Made by a program: the position numbers and the translations under genes. The notes beneath the pieces are model-generated. The model was not told the origin of the DNA. It was given only the letters and a program-made list of their open reading frames with translations, and ran no database searches. Positions 1 to 4,282 of a DNA stretch of 5,796 nt are shown here, one piece after another (within the stretch, counting starts at the first letter, position 1; each line of letters opens with the position of its first letter). Source of the DNA: Candidatus Pacearchaeota archaeon. GTDB taxonomy: Archaea; Nanobdellota; Nanobdellia; Pacearchaeales; GW2011-AR1. The stretch is from assembly GCA_017609695.1 (NCBI GenBank), contig JAFCDM010000039.1:1-5796 (forward strand). The letters run 5' to 3'.

Positions 1-50
1 TTTCATTTTTAAAATTTGAATATAAATTTCCAGCAACAATTAGTTTATTT

Positions 51-60
51 TTTATAATAA
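51..60 (+). promoter_or_regulatory. Putative TATA box of dtdA
   Basis: TTTATAATAA lies about 45 bases before the dtdA start codon at 100. A start site about 26 bases downstream would fall near 81 and give a short leader of roughly 18 bases. The surroundings are almost pure A/T, so a TATA-like match is easy to find by chance. No Shine-Dalgarno sequence precedes the gene. Confidence 0.3.
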
Positions 61-99
61 TTGTTTGTTTGACAATTATTTGGAAATCAAAGAGATAAA

Positions 100-936
100 A
101 TGCGTTTTGCAATAGCTTATGGAAAAGATGACCCCGCAGGAACAAACATAGTTCAACAATTAAAAAAAATAAGTTTTACACCCCAAATACCAATTATAAA
201 ATTAAAAAAACATCCTATTTATTCTGAAAATATAGATAAAACTCCGGAATTTAAAAATATAGATTTTATTATATTTGCATCAACACATCGTTCAGAAAAA
301 AATCAAGCATCCCTTTCATTACATGCTCCAGGAAATTGGAGAGATGCAAAACTTGGGGGAAAACAAGGAAAAATATGTCCAACCTCTGCCCAAGTTTTAA
401 AATATCTTTTTCAAAATCTAAATAAAATAGCAGAAGAAACAGGAGTTACTCAAGGGAAAGCTGAAAGAAGAAAACCGTTAGGTTGTCTTGTTTATGAGAT
501 AACTTTAGAATGCACACATCACGGCCCATTAATAAAAACCCCTTGTTGTTTTATTGAAATAGGGAGTGGAGAAAAACAATGGAAAGACAAAAAAGCAGGA
601 GAAATAATTGCAAAAACAATACTTTCAATTCAGAATTATAAACCAAATAAAAAAGATATTCCAGCAATTGGGATTGGAGGCCCACACTATTGTCCTAGTT
701 TTAATAAAGTTCAATTAAACAGCAATTATGCAATAAGCCACATCATCCCACAATATGTTTTACCTTTAACAGAAAACATGGTAAAACAAGCAGAAAAAAA
801 AACAACAGAACAAATCCCAGAGATTTTAATTGATTGGAAAGGTTGTGGAAATTCAGAACAAAGGCAAAATATTATAAAATTATTAGATGATTTAAATCTT
901 AAGTATAAAAGAACTAAGGGGATTGGAAAAGATTAA
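100..936 (+). CDS. dtdA: D-aminoacyl-tRNA deacylase (DtdA/GEK1 family)
   Basis: The 278-aa product should hydrolyse D-amino acids from mischarged tRNAs in the cytoplasm, a proofreading step that keeps D-residues out of proteins. Seen in the sequence are the family's signature blocks in order: STHRS (residues 61-65), HAPGNW (75-80), ECTHHGP (137-143), EIGS (153-156) and GIGGPHYCP (191-199). The conserved histidines and the GIGGPHY block belong to the metal-dependent archaeal/plant type, which is unrelated to bacterial Dtd. Length is normal for the family (about 270-280 aa), and the fold starts directly at MRFAIAYG, which supports the ATG at 100. The gene stands alone: the next gene is 155 bases downstream with its own promoter. 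Nothing suggests damage or transfer. The family assignment is very secure; substrate range is inferred from the family. Confidence 0.96.
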   Translation: MRFAIAYGKDDPAGTNIVQQLKKISFTPQIPIIKLKKHPIYSENIDKTPEFKNIDFIIFASTHRSEKNQASLSLHAPGNWRDAKLGGKQGKICPTSAQVLKYLFQNLNKIAEETGVTQGKAERRKPLGCLVYEITLECTHHGPLIKTPCCFIEIGSGEKQWKDKKAGEIIAKTILSIQNYKPNKKDIPAIGIGGPHYCPSFNKVQLNSNYAISHIIPQYVLPLTENMVKQAEKKTTEQIPEILIDWKGCGNSEQRQNIIKLLDDLNLKYKRTKGIGKD

Positions 937-955
937 TTGGGTAAAAAATCAATAT

Positions 956-973
956 CTTATAAAAAATTATAAG
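956..973. terminator. AT hairpin downstream of dtdA
   Basis: CTTATAA and TTATAAG form a perfect 7-bp inverted repeat around an AAAA loop, starting 20 bases after the dtdA stop. It may mark the 3' end of the dtdA transcript. It has only one G-C pair and is not followed by a T-run, so a chance AT palindrome or a TATA-like element is equally possible. Confidence 0.3.
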
Positions 974-1060
974 GGATTCTACTGAGATTTACATCCAAAG
1001 CTCGATTCTTCATTAAGATTCCAGTTAAAATTTGTAATATCAAAAAAATAAAACAAGAAA

Positions 1061-1070
1061 ACCTTAAATA
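1061..1070 (+). promoter_or_regulatory. BRE/TATA box of the DUF362 gene
   Basis: ACCTTAAATA puts a TATA core (TTAAATA, 1064-1070) about 25 bases before the ATG at 1092. That is the archaeal TATA-to-start-site distance, so transcription would begin at or next to the start codon and give a leaderless mRNA. This fits the absence of a ribosome binding site before the gene. Confidence 0.5.
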
Positions 1071-1091
1071 ACTTAAAATATATGATTAATT

Positions 1092-2213
1092 ATGGAAAAG
1101 AGGGGTGTTGAAAAAGTTTCTATTGTTAAATGCAATAGTTATGAACAGAAAAAAGTTGATAAAGCAATTGAAAAAGCTTTAAAATTAATCGAATTTGATT
1201 TTTCTAAATATAAAAATAAAAAAGTTTTAATTAAACCAAATGTTGTAGGGGTTTTTCCAAAAAAACAAATTGCAACAACAACTAATCCTTCACTTGTTGA
1301 GGCTGTTTGTAAAATTTTAAAGAAAAATAATTGTAAGATTTTTATTGGAGATTCTCCATTTACGAATCCGGAGGAGTCGTTTAAAGCAAGTAAAATTGAT
1401 AAAATAGCCAAGAAATATGGTAAACTAATCATTTTTGAATTAAATAAACTAATTAATATCAGGGATAAAAAAGCAAAAGTTTTAAAAAAAATTCCAATGT
1501 CTAAGTTTCTTAAAGATGCTGATTTAGTTATTAATATGCCTAAATTAAAAACTCATACCTTAACTAAATTTACAGGAGCTGTAAAAAATCTTTATGGAGT
1601 TATTCCTGGTGGTTTAAAACAAAGAACTCATCTAAAAGCAAAAGGAGATGAAAAATTTTCTAATGTGCTAGTGGATATTTATCAGAATGTTATGCCTGAA
1701 TTAACTATCATGGATGGTGTTATTGGGATGGAAGGAGAAGGTCCTACTTCTGGTGAGCCTATTAAATCTAATTTAATTATTGCTTCTAAAAATGGGATTG
1801 CTTTAGATATTGCTGCTTGTAAAATAATTGGGTTAAACCCTAAATCTGTTTTTACAACAAAAGAAGCAATTAAAAGAAAAATTTATCCTAATTTTAAATT
1901 CATTCCTGTAGGAGATAAATTTCCTAAATTTAAATTTGATATTCCTGGTTGTGAAGAGAAAAAACAAACAAAAAAAATGCTTTGTAATATGTTTAAAGAA
2001 AGACCTATCATTTGCAACACAAAAAAATGTGTTAAGTGTGGATTATGTGCAAGAAAGTGTCCTGCTCATGCCATAACTCTTAAACCATATCCTGTTATTG
2101 ATACTAAAAAATGTATAAGATGTTTTTGTTGTATTGAGATTTGCCCACAAGATGCATTAAGTTTAAAACCTGATAAAAAAGTTACAAAAGCTATGAAAAA
2201 GATTTCAAAATAA
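1092..2213 (+). CDS. DUF362 protein with C-terminal 2[4Fe-4S] ferredoxin domain
   Basis: The product has 373 residues and two parts. Residues about 8-285 are a DUF362 domain, recognisable by IKPN (47-50), the MPKLKTH block (149-155), TGAVKNLYG (161-169) and DGVIGMEGEGP (208-218). Residues about 308-360 are a bacterial-type ferredoxin domain with two complete C-x2-C-x2-C-x3-C-P motifs: C313, C316, C319, C323 and C341, C344, C347, C351. These should bind two [4Fe-4S] clusters. This two-part architecture is common in anaerobic archaea and bacteria, but the DUF362 chemistry is not firmly established, so a soluble electron-transfer or redox role is the most that can be said. There is one extra cysteine, C346, in the second motif. 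The start at 1092 is favoured by the TATA spacing and the lack of a Shine-Dalgarno. The gene converges on the oxidoreductase beta subunit 35 bases away. Confidence 0.92.
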   Translation: MEKRGVEKVSIVKCNSYEQKKVDKAIEKALKLIEFDFSKYKNKKVLIKPNVVGVFPKKQIATTTNPSLVEAVCKILKKNNCKIFIGDSPFTNPEESFKASKIDKIAKKYGKLIIFELNKLINIRDKKAKVLKKIPMSKFLKDADLVINMPKLKTHTLTKFTGAVKNLYGVIPGGLKQRTHLKAKGDEKFSNVLVDIYQNVMPELTIMDGVIGMEGEGPTSGEPIKSNLIIASKNGIALDIAACKIIGLNPKSVFTTKEAIKRKIYPNFKFIPVGDKFPKFKFDIPGCEEKKQTKKMLCNMFKERPIICNTKKCVKCGLCARKCPAHAITLKPYPVIDTKKCIRCFCCIEICPQDALSLKPDKKVTKAMKKISK

Positions 2214-2215
2214 TA

Positions 2216-2225
2216 TTCTTTTTTT
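2216..2225 (+). terminator. T-run terminator after the DUF362 gene
   Basis: TTCTTTTTTT lies two bases past the TAA of the DUF362 gene, with seven consecutive T at 2219-2225. Oligo-T on the non-template strand is the usual archaeal termination signal. It sits in the short gap between two convergent genes, where termination is expected. Confidence 0.55.
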
Positions 2226-2245
2226 GATTTTAAATAGTAGAGTTT

Positions 2246-2265
2246 AACCTAAACCAAAATAGGTT
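2246..2265. terminator. Small inverted repeat at the 3' end of the oxidoreductase gene
   Basis: AACCTA (2246-2251) and TAGGTT (2260-2265) form a 6-bp stem with an 8-base loop. It overlaps the last codons and the TAG stop of the minus-strand gene. It could help end that transcript, but no T-run follows on the minus strand, so support is weak. Confidence 0.25.
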
Positions 2266-3010
2266 TATCTAAATGATACAAAACTCCAAGAGCAATCTTT
2301 CCATTTTTAGAATTATAATCCCATTCTCCAGCAAGTTTTTCTGCAATCTTTAAATCCCTATTATCTTTTATCTTATACATTAATTTATCTTTAGCATTCA
2401 TATCTTTATTAAAGATTAAACAATCTTGAATAATTTCAACAAAACTACATCCTTTATGTTTAATTGCTTTACCTAAAACTTCTGCAGTATGATTTATATC
2501 ACGAGCATTACAACGAGCAATAAATGTTGCATTACTTGCTAAGGCAATTTTAATTGGATTCAACGGCCTAATTTTTTCCCCTTGCGGACTTGCTTTACTT
2601 ACATATCCTTGTTGGCTGGTTGCTGTTGGTTGTCCAGTTGTAAGAGAAAAACTTTGATTATCATGAACAATAATCACCATATCTGGATTATAATTTAATG
2701 CATGAATAAAGTGAGCTATCCCCTCATCATAATTCCCTCCATCTCCAATAAAACTTAAAACTTTAAGATTAGGGTTCCCTAATTTAATACCTACACCTGT
2801 TGCAACACTTCTTCCATGTAATCCATAAATCCCTGATAAATTCAAGTAATCATATATTTTAGCATTACACCCAATATCTGTAGTTATTACAAAATCAGTT
2901 TGTTTTAATCCAGAACCAATAATTGCTTTTTTCACACTTTCTAGTATCATAAAGTTTGGACATCCTGGACACCAGGTTATAGTGTTTGTTGTTGATAGTT
3001 TGTTAGTCAT
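2249..3010 (-). CDS. 2-oxoacid:ferredoxin oxidoreductase, beta subunit (thiamine-PP and Fe-S binding)
   Basis: This 253-aa protein belongs to the KorB/PorB beta-subunit family. In the complex it binds thiamine diphosphate and one [4Fe-4S] cluster and passes electrons from 2-oxoacid decarboxylation to ferredoxin. Seen here are TWCPGC near the N-terminus (C14, C17), DIGCNAK (C48) and a late cysteine in QDCLIFN (C197), which together match the four cluster ligands of two-subunit oxidoreductases. HGR is at 65-67, and the thiamine site is GDGG (89-92) followed by HDN (116-118) and TTGQPTATS (124-132). Most relatives have CPGCG and GDGD, so CPGCP and GDGGN are variants. At 253 aa it is shorter than the usual 280-300, ending soon after the GVLYHLDKP strand. 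No alpha or gamma subunit is adjacent and it has its own promoter, so partners must be encoded elsewhere. Whether the substrate is pyruvate, 2-oxoglutarate or another 2-oxoacid cannot be told. Confidence 0.9.
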   Translation of the reverse strand: MTNKLSTTNTITWCPGCPNFMILESVKKAIIGSGLKQTDFVITTDIGCNAKIYDYLNLSGIYGLHGRSVATGVGIKLGNPNLKVLSFIGDGGNYDEGIAHFIHALNYNPDMVIIVHDNQSFSLTTGQPTATSQQGYVSKASPQGEKIRPLNPIKIALASNATFIARCNARDINHTAEVLGKAIKHKGCSFVEIIQDCLIFNKDMNAKDKLMYKIKDNRDLKIAEKLAGEWDYNSKNGKIALGVLYHLDKPILV

Positions 3011-3030
3011 CTTTTGTTTTATTCCACCAA

Positions 3031-3042
3031 AAGGTTTAAATA
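3031..3042 (+). promoter_or_regulatory. BRE/TATA box ahead of the structured RNA candidate
   Basis: AAGG followed by TTTAAATA (3035-3042) is a good BRE/TATA arrangement. Counting about 26 bases from its centre puts the start site at about 3064, exactly the first base of the 8-bp stem that closes the putative RNA. The 9-base unit TTTAAATAT is tandemly duplicated at 3035-3043 and 3044-3052. Confidence 0.45.
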
Positions 3043-3043
3043 T
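3033..3043 (-). promoter_or_regulatory. Putative minus-strand TATA box for the oxidoreductase gene
   Basis: On the minus strand this reads ATATTTAAACC, with its centre about 28 bases before the ATG at 3010, so transcription would start within a few bases of the start codon. A second TATA-like copy lies just upstream (3044-3052) and would start near 3021. A GGTGGA at 3028-3023, 12 bases before the ATG, resembles an archaeal ribosome binding site but is distant and would lie outside the shorter mRNA. The same bases serve as a TATA box on the opposite strand. Confidence 0.4.
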
Positions 3044-3063
3044 TTTAAATATTTAATGTTTTT

Positions 3064-3158
3064 GTAAGAGTTGCCTGGAGGAGCTGTGTGGATGTCTTTT
3101 TGACTTTAAAGCACAGCATAATCGGGATTTGCATCTTTAAATGCCCACTCTTACTATC
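3064..3158 (+). ncRNA. Putative structured non-coding RNA, about 91-100 nt
   Basis: This stretch is about 43% G+C, against under 30% around it. On the + strand it folds as a closed three-way junction. The outer stem is GTAAGAGT (3064-3071) with ACTCTTAC (3147-3154), 8 perfect pairs. An inner stem is GCTGTG (3083-3088) with CACAGC (3112-3117), capped by a short GTC/GAC stem with a TTTTT loop. A third hairpin is GGGATTT (3124-3130) with AAATGCCC (3139-3146), having one bulged G. A TATA box sits at the right distance upstream and a six-T run follows, so the + strand is favoured. It was tested by eye as a tRNA (no D-arm or T-arm fits), a C/D guide (no C and D boxes) and an H/ACA guide (no proper ACA box on the + strand), and none is convincing. 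It does not precede a + strand gene, so a cis-riboswitch is unlikely. The family is unknown. A mobile-element end with hairpins is an alternative. Confidence 0.5.
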
Positions 3159-3618
3159 CTTTTTTAAATTTGAATAATATATTTTCAATCATCTCTTTTG
3201 TAATAATTTTCTCTGCAAATTTTCTTTTTCTAAAACTTCTTAAGGCGATATTATGAGCAGAGGATATTTTTTCATCTCCTTTTCTTGGAATTATTTTTAT
3301 GTCATTAAGATAGTTATTTTCTTTAAATAAAAAGGGAAACAATCTTTTAAGTCTTCTGAAATTAACATCCTTACAAACTTTGATTTCCTTAACATCTTTT
3401 AAAAAATCTTTAATACAATAATAAATCATTATACAATGAATTTTCTCAATTAAATCAGTAACCTGTCCTTGATATTTTTTAATAATATCTTTTTTATCTT
3501 TACTTCTTAGATAAACACTTTTTTCAATTCCATTATTTCTTCTAAAACCAAGTGCAGAATCGTAATTTAGTTGTTGTATTTGTCCGCTTATGTCAATCTC
3601 TATTTTTTTCTTCTCCAT
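3154..3618 (-). CDS. Hypothetical protein, 154 aa, possible RNase H-like fold
   Basis: The family is not recognised. The protein is Lys/Ile-rich and basic, with no signal peptide or membrane segment. Visible features are an N-terminal strand with an acidic residue (KIEIDISGQ, D9), a glycine/arginine hairpin (GFRRNNG, 24-30), a long helix at about 40-75 containing IEKIHCIMIYYCIKD, a strand IKVCKDV (79-85, D84) and a C-terminal SSAHNIALRSF segment (H122). This order of strand-Asp, helix, strand-Asp and late His resembles RNase H-like nucleases such as DUF3800 proteins, but that is a guess from pattern. It is the last gene of a three-gene operon and overlaps the 80-aa gene by 19 bases. The ATG at 3618 is the only usable start before a stop in this frame, and GGAGG abuts it with no spacer. 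The gene ends one base inside the stem of the RNA candidate. Confidence 0.75.
   Translation of the reverse strand: MEKKKIEIDISGQIQQLNYDSALGFRRNNGIEKSVYLRSKDKKDIIKKYQGQVTDLIEKIHCIMIYYCIKDFLKDVKEIKVCKDVNFRRLKRLFPFLFKENNYLNDIKIIPRKGDEKISSAHNIALRSFRKRKFAEKIITKEMIENILFKFKKG
3160..3165 (+). terminator. T-run after the structured RNA
   Basis: Six consecutive T follow the closing stem of the RNA candidate by five bases, which fits archaeal oligo-T termination on the + strand. The run lies inside the 3' end of the convergent 154-aa gene, where it encodes Lys codons on the minus strand, so it may also be explained by coding. Confidence 0.4.
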
Positions 3619-3842
3619 CCTCCTTTTTCCATAATACCTAAAACTTCATCTAAACTTAAAGGATTAGGATTTTCATCTTCTAATTTTTTCATTAACTCAT
3701 CTGAATATAATTTTGAAGGATTCCCAGTTCTCCATAATTCTTGATGCCCATATCCACAAGTGCATATCCCTGCTTCTGGAACTCCATAATTATCTAAACT
3801 TGCATATATACTACAATCTCCATCATGTCTTGTTTTTGTCAT
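3600..3842 (-). CDS. Small conserved-looking Cys/His protein with GICTCGYG motif, 80 aa
   Basis: This 80-aa hydrophilic protein has an N-terminal RHDGDCSIY segment (5-13) and a GICTCGYG segment (25-32). H6, C10, C27, C29 and H33 could form a single metal site, though no ion is shown by the sequence. I believe similar HDGDCSI...GICTCGYG proteins occur in DPANN and CPR genomes, but I can name no function. The C-terminal half (47-80) is charged, with a predicted helix SDELMKKLEDEN and a basic tail GGWRRKK. It is the middle gene of the operon: its ATG shares the ATGA junction with the stop of the zinc-ribbon gene upstream, and its end overlaps the 154-aa gene. A GGAGGT lies about 15 bases upstream inside the previous gene, rather far for a standard ribosome site. 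Translational coupling is likely. Confidence 0.8.
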   Translation of the reverse strand: MTKTRHDGDCSIYASLDNYGVPEAGICTCGYGHQELWRTGNPSKLYSDELMKKLEDENPNPLSLDEVLGIMEKGGWRRKK

Positions 3843-3982
3843 TTTTTATTTTTTTTAACCTCCATTTCAGGAAATGCCACACTTCTAAATTTACATTTTA
3901 CACATTCTAGTAATCCTATTTTTCCTCCAGCAACATCAACTATTTGTGTGTTTTTACATTTTGGACAAAAGCGAATTTTCAT
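3839..3982 (-). CDS. Small zinc-ribbon protein, 47 aa
   Basis: This short gene encodes 47 residues beginning MKIRFCPKC and ending in a lysine-rich tail. CPKC (C6, C9) and CVKC (C27, C30) give a C-x2-C-x17-C-x2-C zinc ribbon, with a glycine turn (AGGKIG, 18-23) between the knuckles. Tiny ribbons of this kind are frequent in archaea and usually bind nucleic acid or protein partners, but the partner is unknown. The frame is intact and the start at 3982 follows a TATA-like box at leaderless spacing. Its TGA stop overlaps the ATG of the 80-aa gene (ATGA), the strongest sign that the two are read from one mRNA. The cysteine pattern and junction make a chance frame unlikely despite the length. Confidence 0.82.
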   Translation of the reverse strand: MKIRFCPKCKNTQIVDVAGGKIGLLECVKCKFRSVAFPEMEVKKNKK

Positions 3983-4005
3983 CTTTTTATTATAAAATAA
4001 AACAT

Positions 4006-4015
4006 TATTTTTAAA
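4006..4015 (-). promoter_or_regulatory. TATA box of the zinc-ribbon operon
   Basis: On the minus strand this reads TTTAAAAATA. Its centre is about 28 bases before the ATG at 3982, so the mRNA would begin within a few bases of the start codon. The composition is very AT-rich, so chance matches are likely. Confidence 0.4.
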
Positions 4016-4025
4016 TTAAACCCTT

Positions 4026-4056
4026 ATATTAATATTAGTAACCTCTAAAAAGTTAC
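4026..4056. promoter_or_regulatory. Palindromes in the divergent intergenic region, possible operator
   Basis: ATATTAATAT (4026-4035) is a perfect 10-bp palindrome. GTAAC (4038-4042) and GTTAC (4052-4056) form an inverted repeat with a 9-base spacer. They sit between the two divergent promoters, upstream of an AbrB-like gene whose family often binds its own promoter. Palindromes this short arise often in AT-rich DNA. Confidence 0.25.
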
Positions 4057-4095
4057 AACAATACAAAACTTTATAAATCAATAAATATAACAAAA

Positions 4096-4105
4096 TTATA
4101 TAAAA
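4096..4105 (+). promoter_or_regulatory. TATA box of the AbrB-AAA+ operon
   Basis: TTATATAAAA is centred about 26 bases before the ATG at 4126, which predicts a leaderless transcript. A second TATA-like match, CTTTATAAA (4069-4077), would start near 4099 and give a leader of about 27 bases. No ribosome binding site is seen before 4126, which favours the nearer box. Confidence 0.45.
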
Positions 4106-4125
4106 AAAACATCTTAATTATAAAA

Positions 4126-4281
4126 ATGGATAAGATAATTATAACAAAGAAAATCGCAAAACAAGGAAACAATTCTATAATAGTTATTCCTAAATGTCTT
4201 AAAGAAATTCTGCAACCTGGAAGCGTTGTTAAAATTGAAATAACTAATCTTCAATTAAATAATGAGAGCAAGAAGAATTAA
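4126..4281 (+). CDS. AbrB/MazE/SpoVT-type small DNA-binding protein, 51 aa
   Basis: The 51-residue product is essentially one swapped-hairpin AbrB domain. The stretch TKKIAKQGNNSIIVIPK (residues 7-23) followed by LKEILQPGSVVKIEI (25-39) matches the family pattern: a first strand, the GN-S-x-x-IPK core, a short helix, and the PG turn leading into the last strand. Such domains act as homodimers and bind DNA, often near their own promoter, or serve as MazE/VapB-type antitoxins. No toxin of the MazF or VapC type follows; the next gene is an AAA+ ATPase. So a transcriptional regulator of this operon, and perhaps of the divergent one, is the simplest inference. The short C-terminal tail (NLQLNNESKKN) has no obvious toxin-binding feature. 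The stop lies one base before the preferred ATPase start, so the genes are probably cotranscribed and coupled. Confidence 0.82.
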   Translation: MDKIIITKKIAKQGNNSIIVIPKCLKEILQPGSVVKIEITNLQLNNESKKN

Positions 4282-4282
4282 A

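Larger units (their letters stand above)
937..1091. other. Intergenic spacer between dtdA and the DUF362 gene
   Basis: No convincing gene is seen here. The stretch holds a small AT hairpin (956-973), a slightly GC-richer block at 974-1024, and the TATA region of the following gene. The minus strand has an 18-codon ATG frame (1013 down to 957), which is too short to support. Its neighbouring frame reads NLNEESSFGCKSQ before an in-frame stop. That could be the decayed end of an older coding sequence, but it could equally be chance. Confidence 0.5.

Noticed and set aside
1..100. Minus-strand open frame with a possible start ATG at 6
   Set aside because: Only two codons would lie inside the window from that ATG, and the longer frame has no start codon.
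957..1013. 18-codon minus-strand ORF in the dtdA-DUF362 spacer
   Set aside because: It is too short, lacks a ribosome site or clear promoter, and ends in the AT hairpin.
974..1030. C/D box guide RNA, suggested by CTGA at 982-985
   Set aside because: No C box is found at a suitable distance on either strand.
1139..1432. 97-codon minus-strand open frame
   Set aside because: It lies wholly inside the DUF362 gene, has hydrophobic shadow-type composition and no motif.
3064..3154. tRNA gene, suggested by the 7-8 bp outer stem resembling an acceptor stem
   Set aside because: No D-arm can be formed, the bases before the 3' strand do not make a 5-bp T-stem with a TTCAAAT-type loop, and no sensible anticodon arm exists on either strand.
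3064..3154. H/ACA guide RNA read on the minus strand, where ACA follows the outer stem
   Set aside because: The ACA overlaps the paired bases, there is no k-turn or clear pseudouridylation pocket, and promoter and T-run favour the + strand.
3713..3910. 65-codon plus-strand open frame
   Set aside because: It is antisense to the 80-aa and zinc-ribbon genes, whose motifs and junction are convincing.
4126..4281. Antitoxin of a classic toxin-antitoxin pair
   Set aside because: The fold allows it, but no MazF-, VapC- or RelE-like toxin follows; the adjacent gene is a large AAA+ ATPase.
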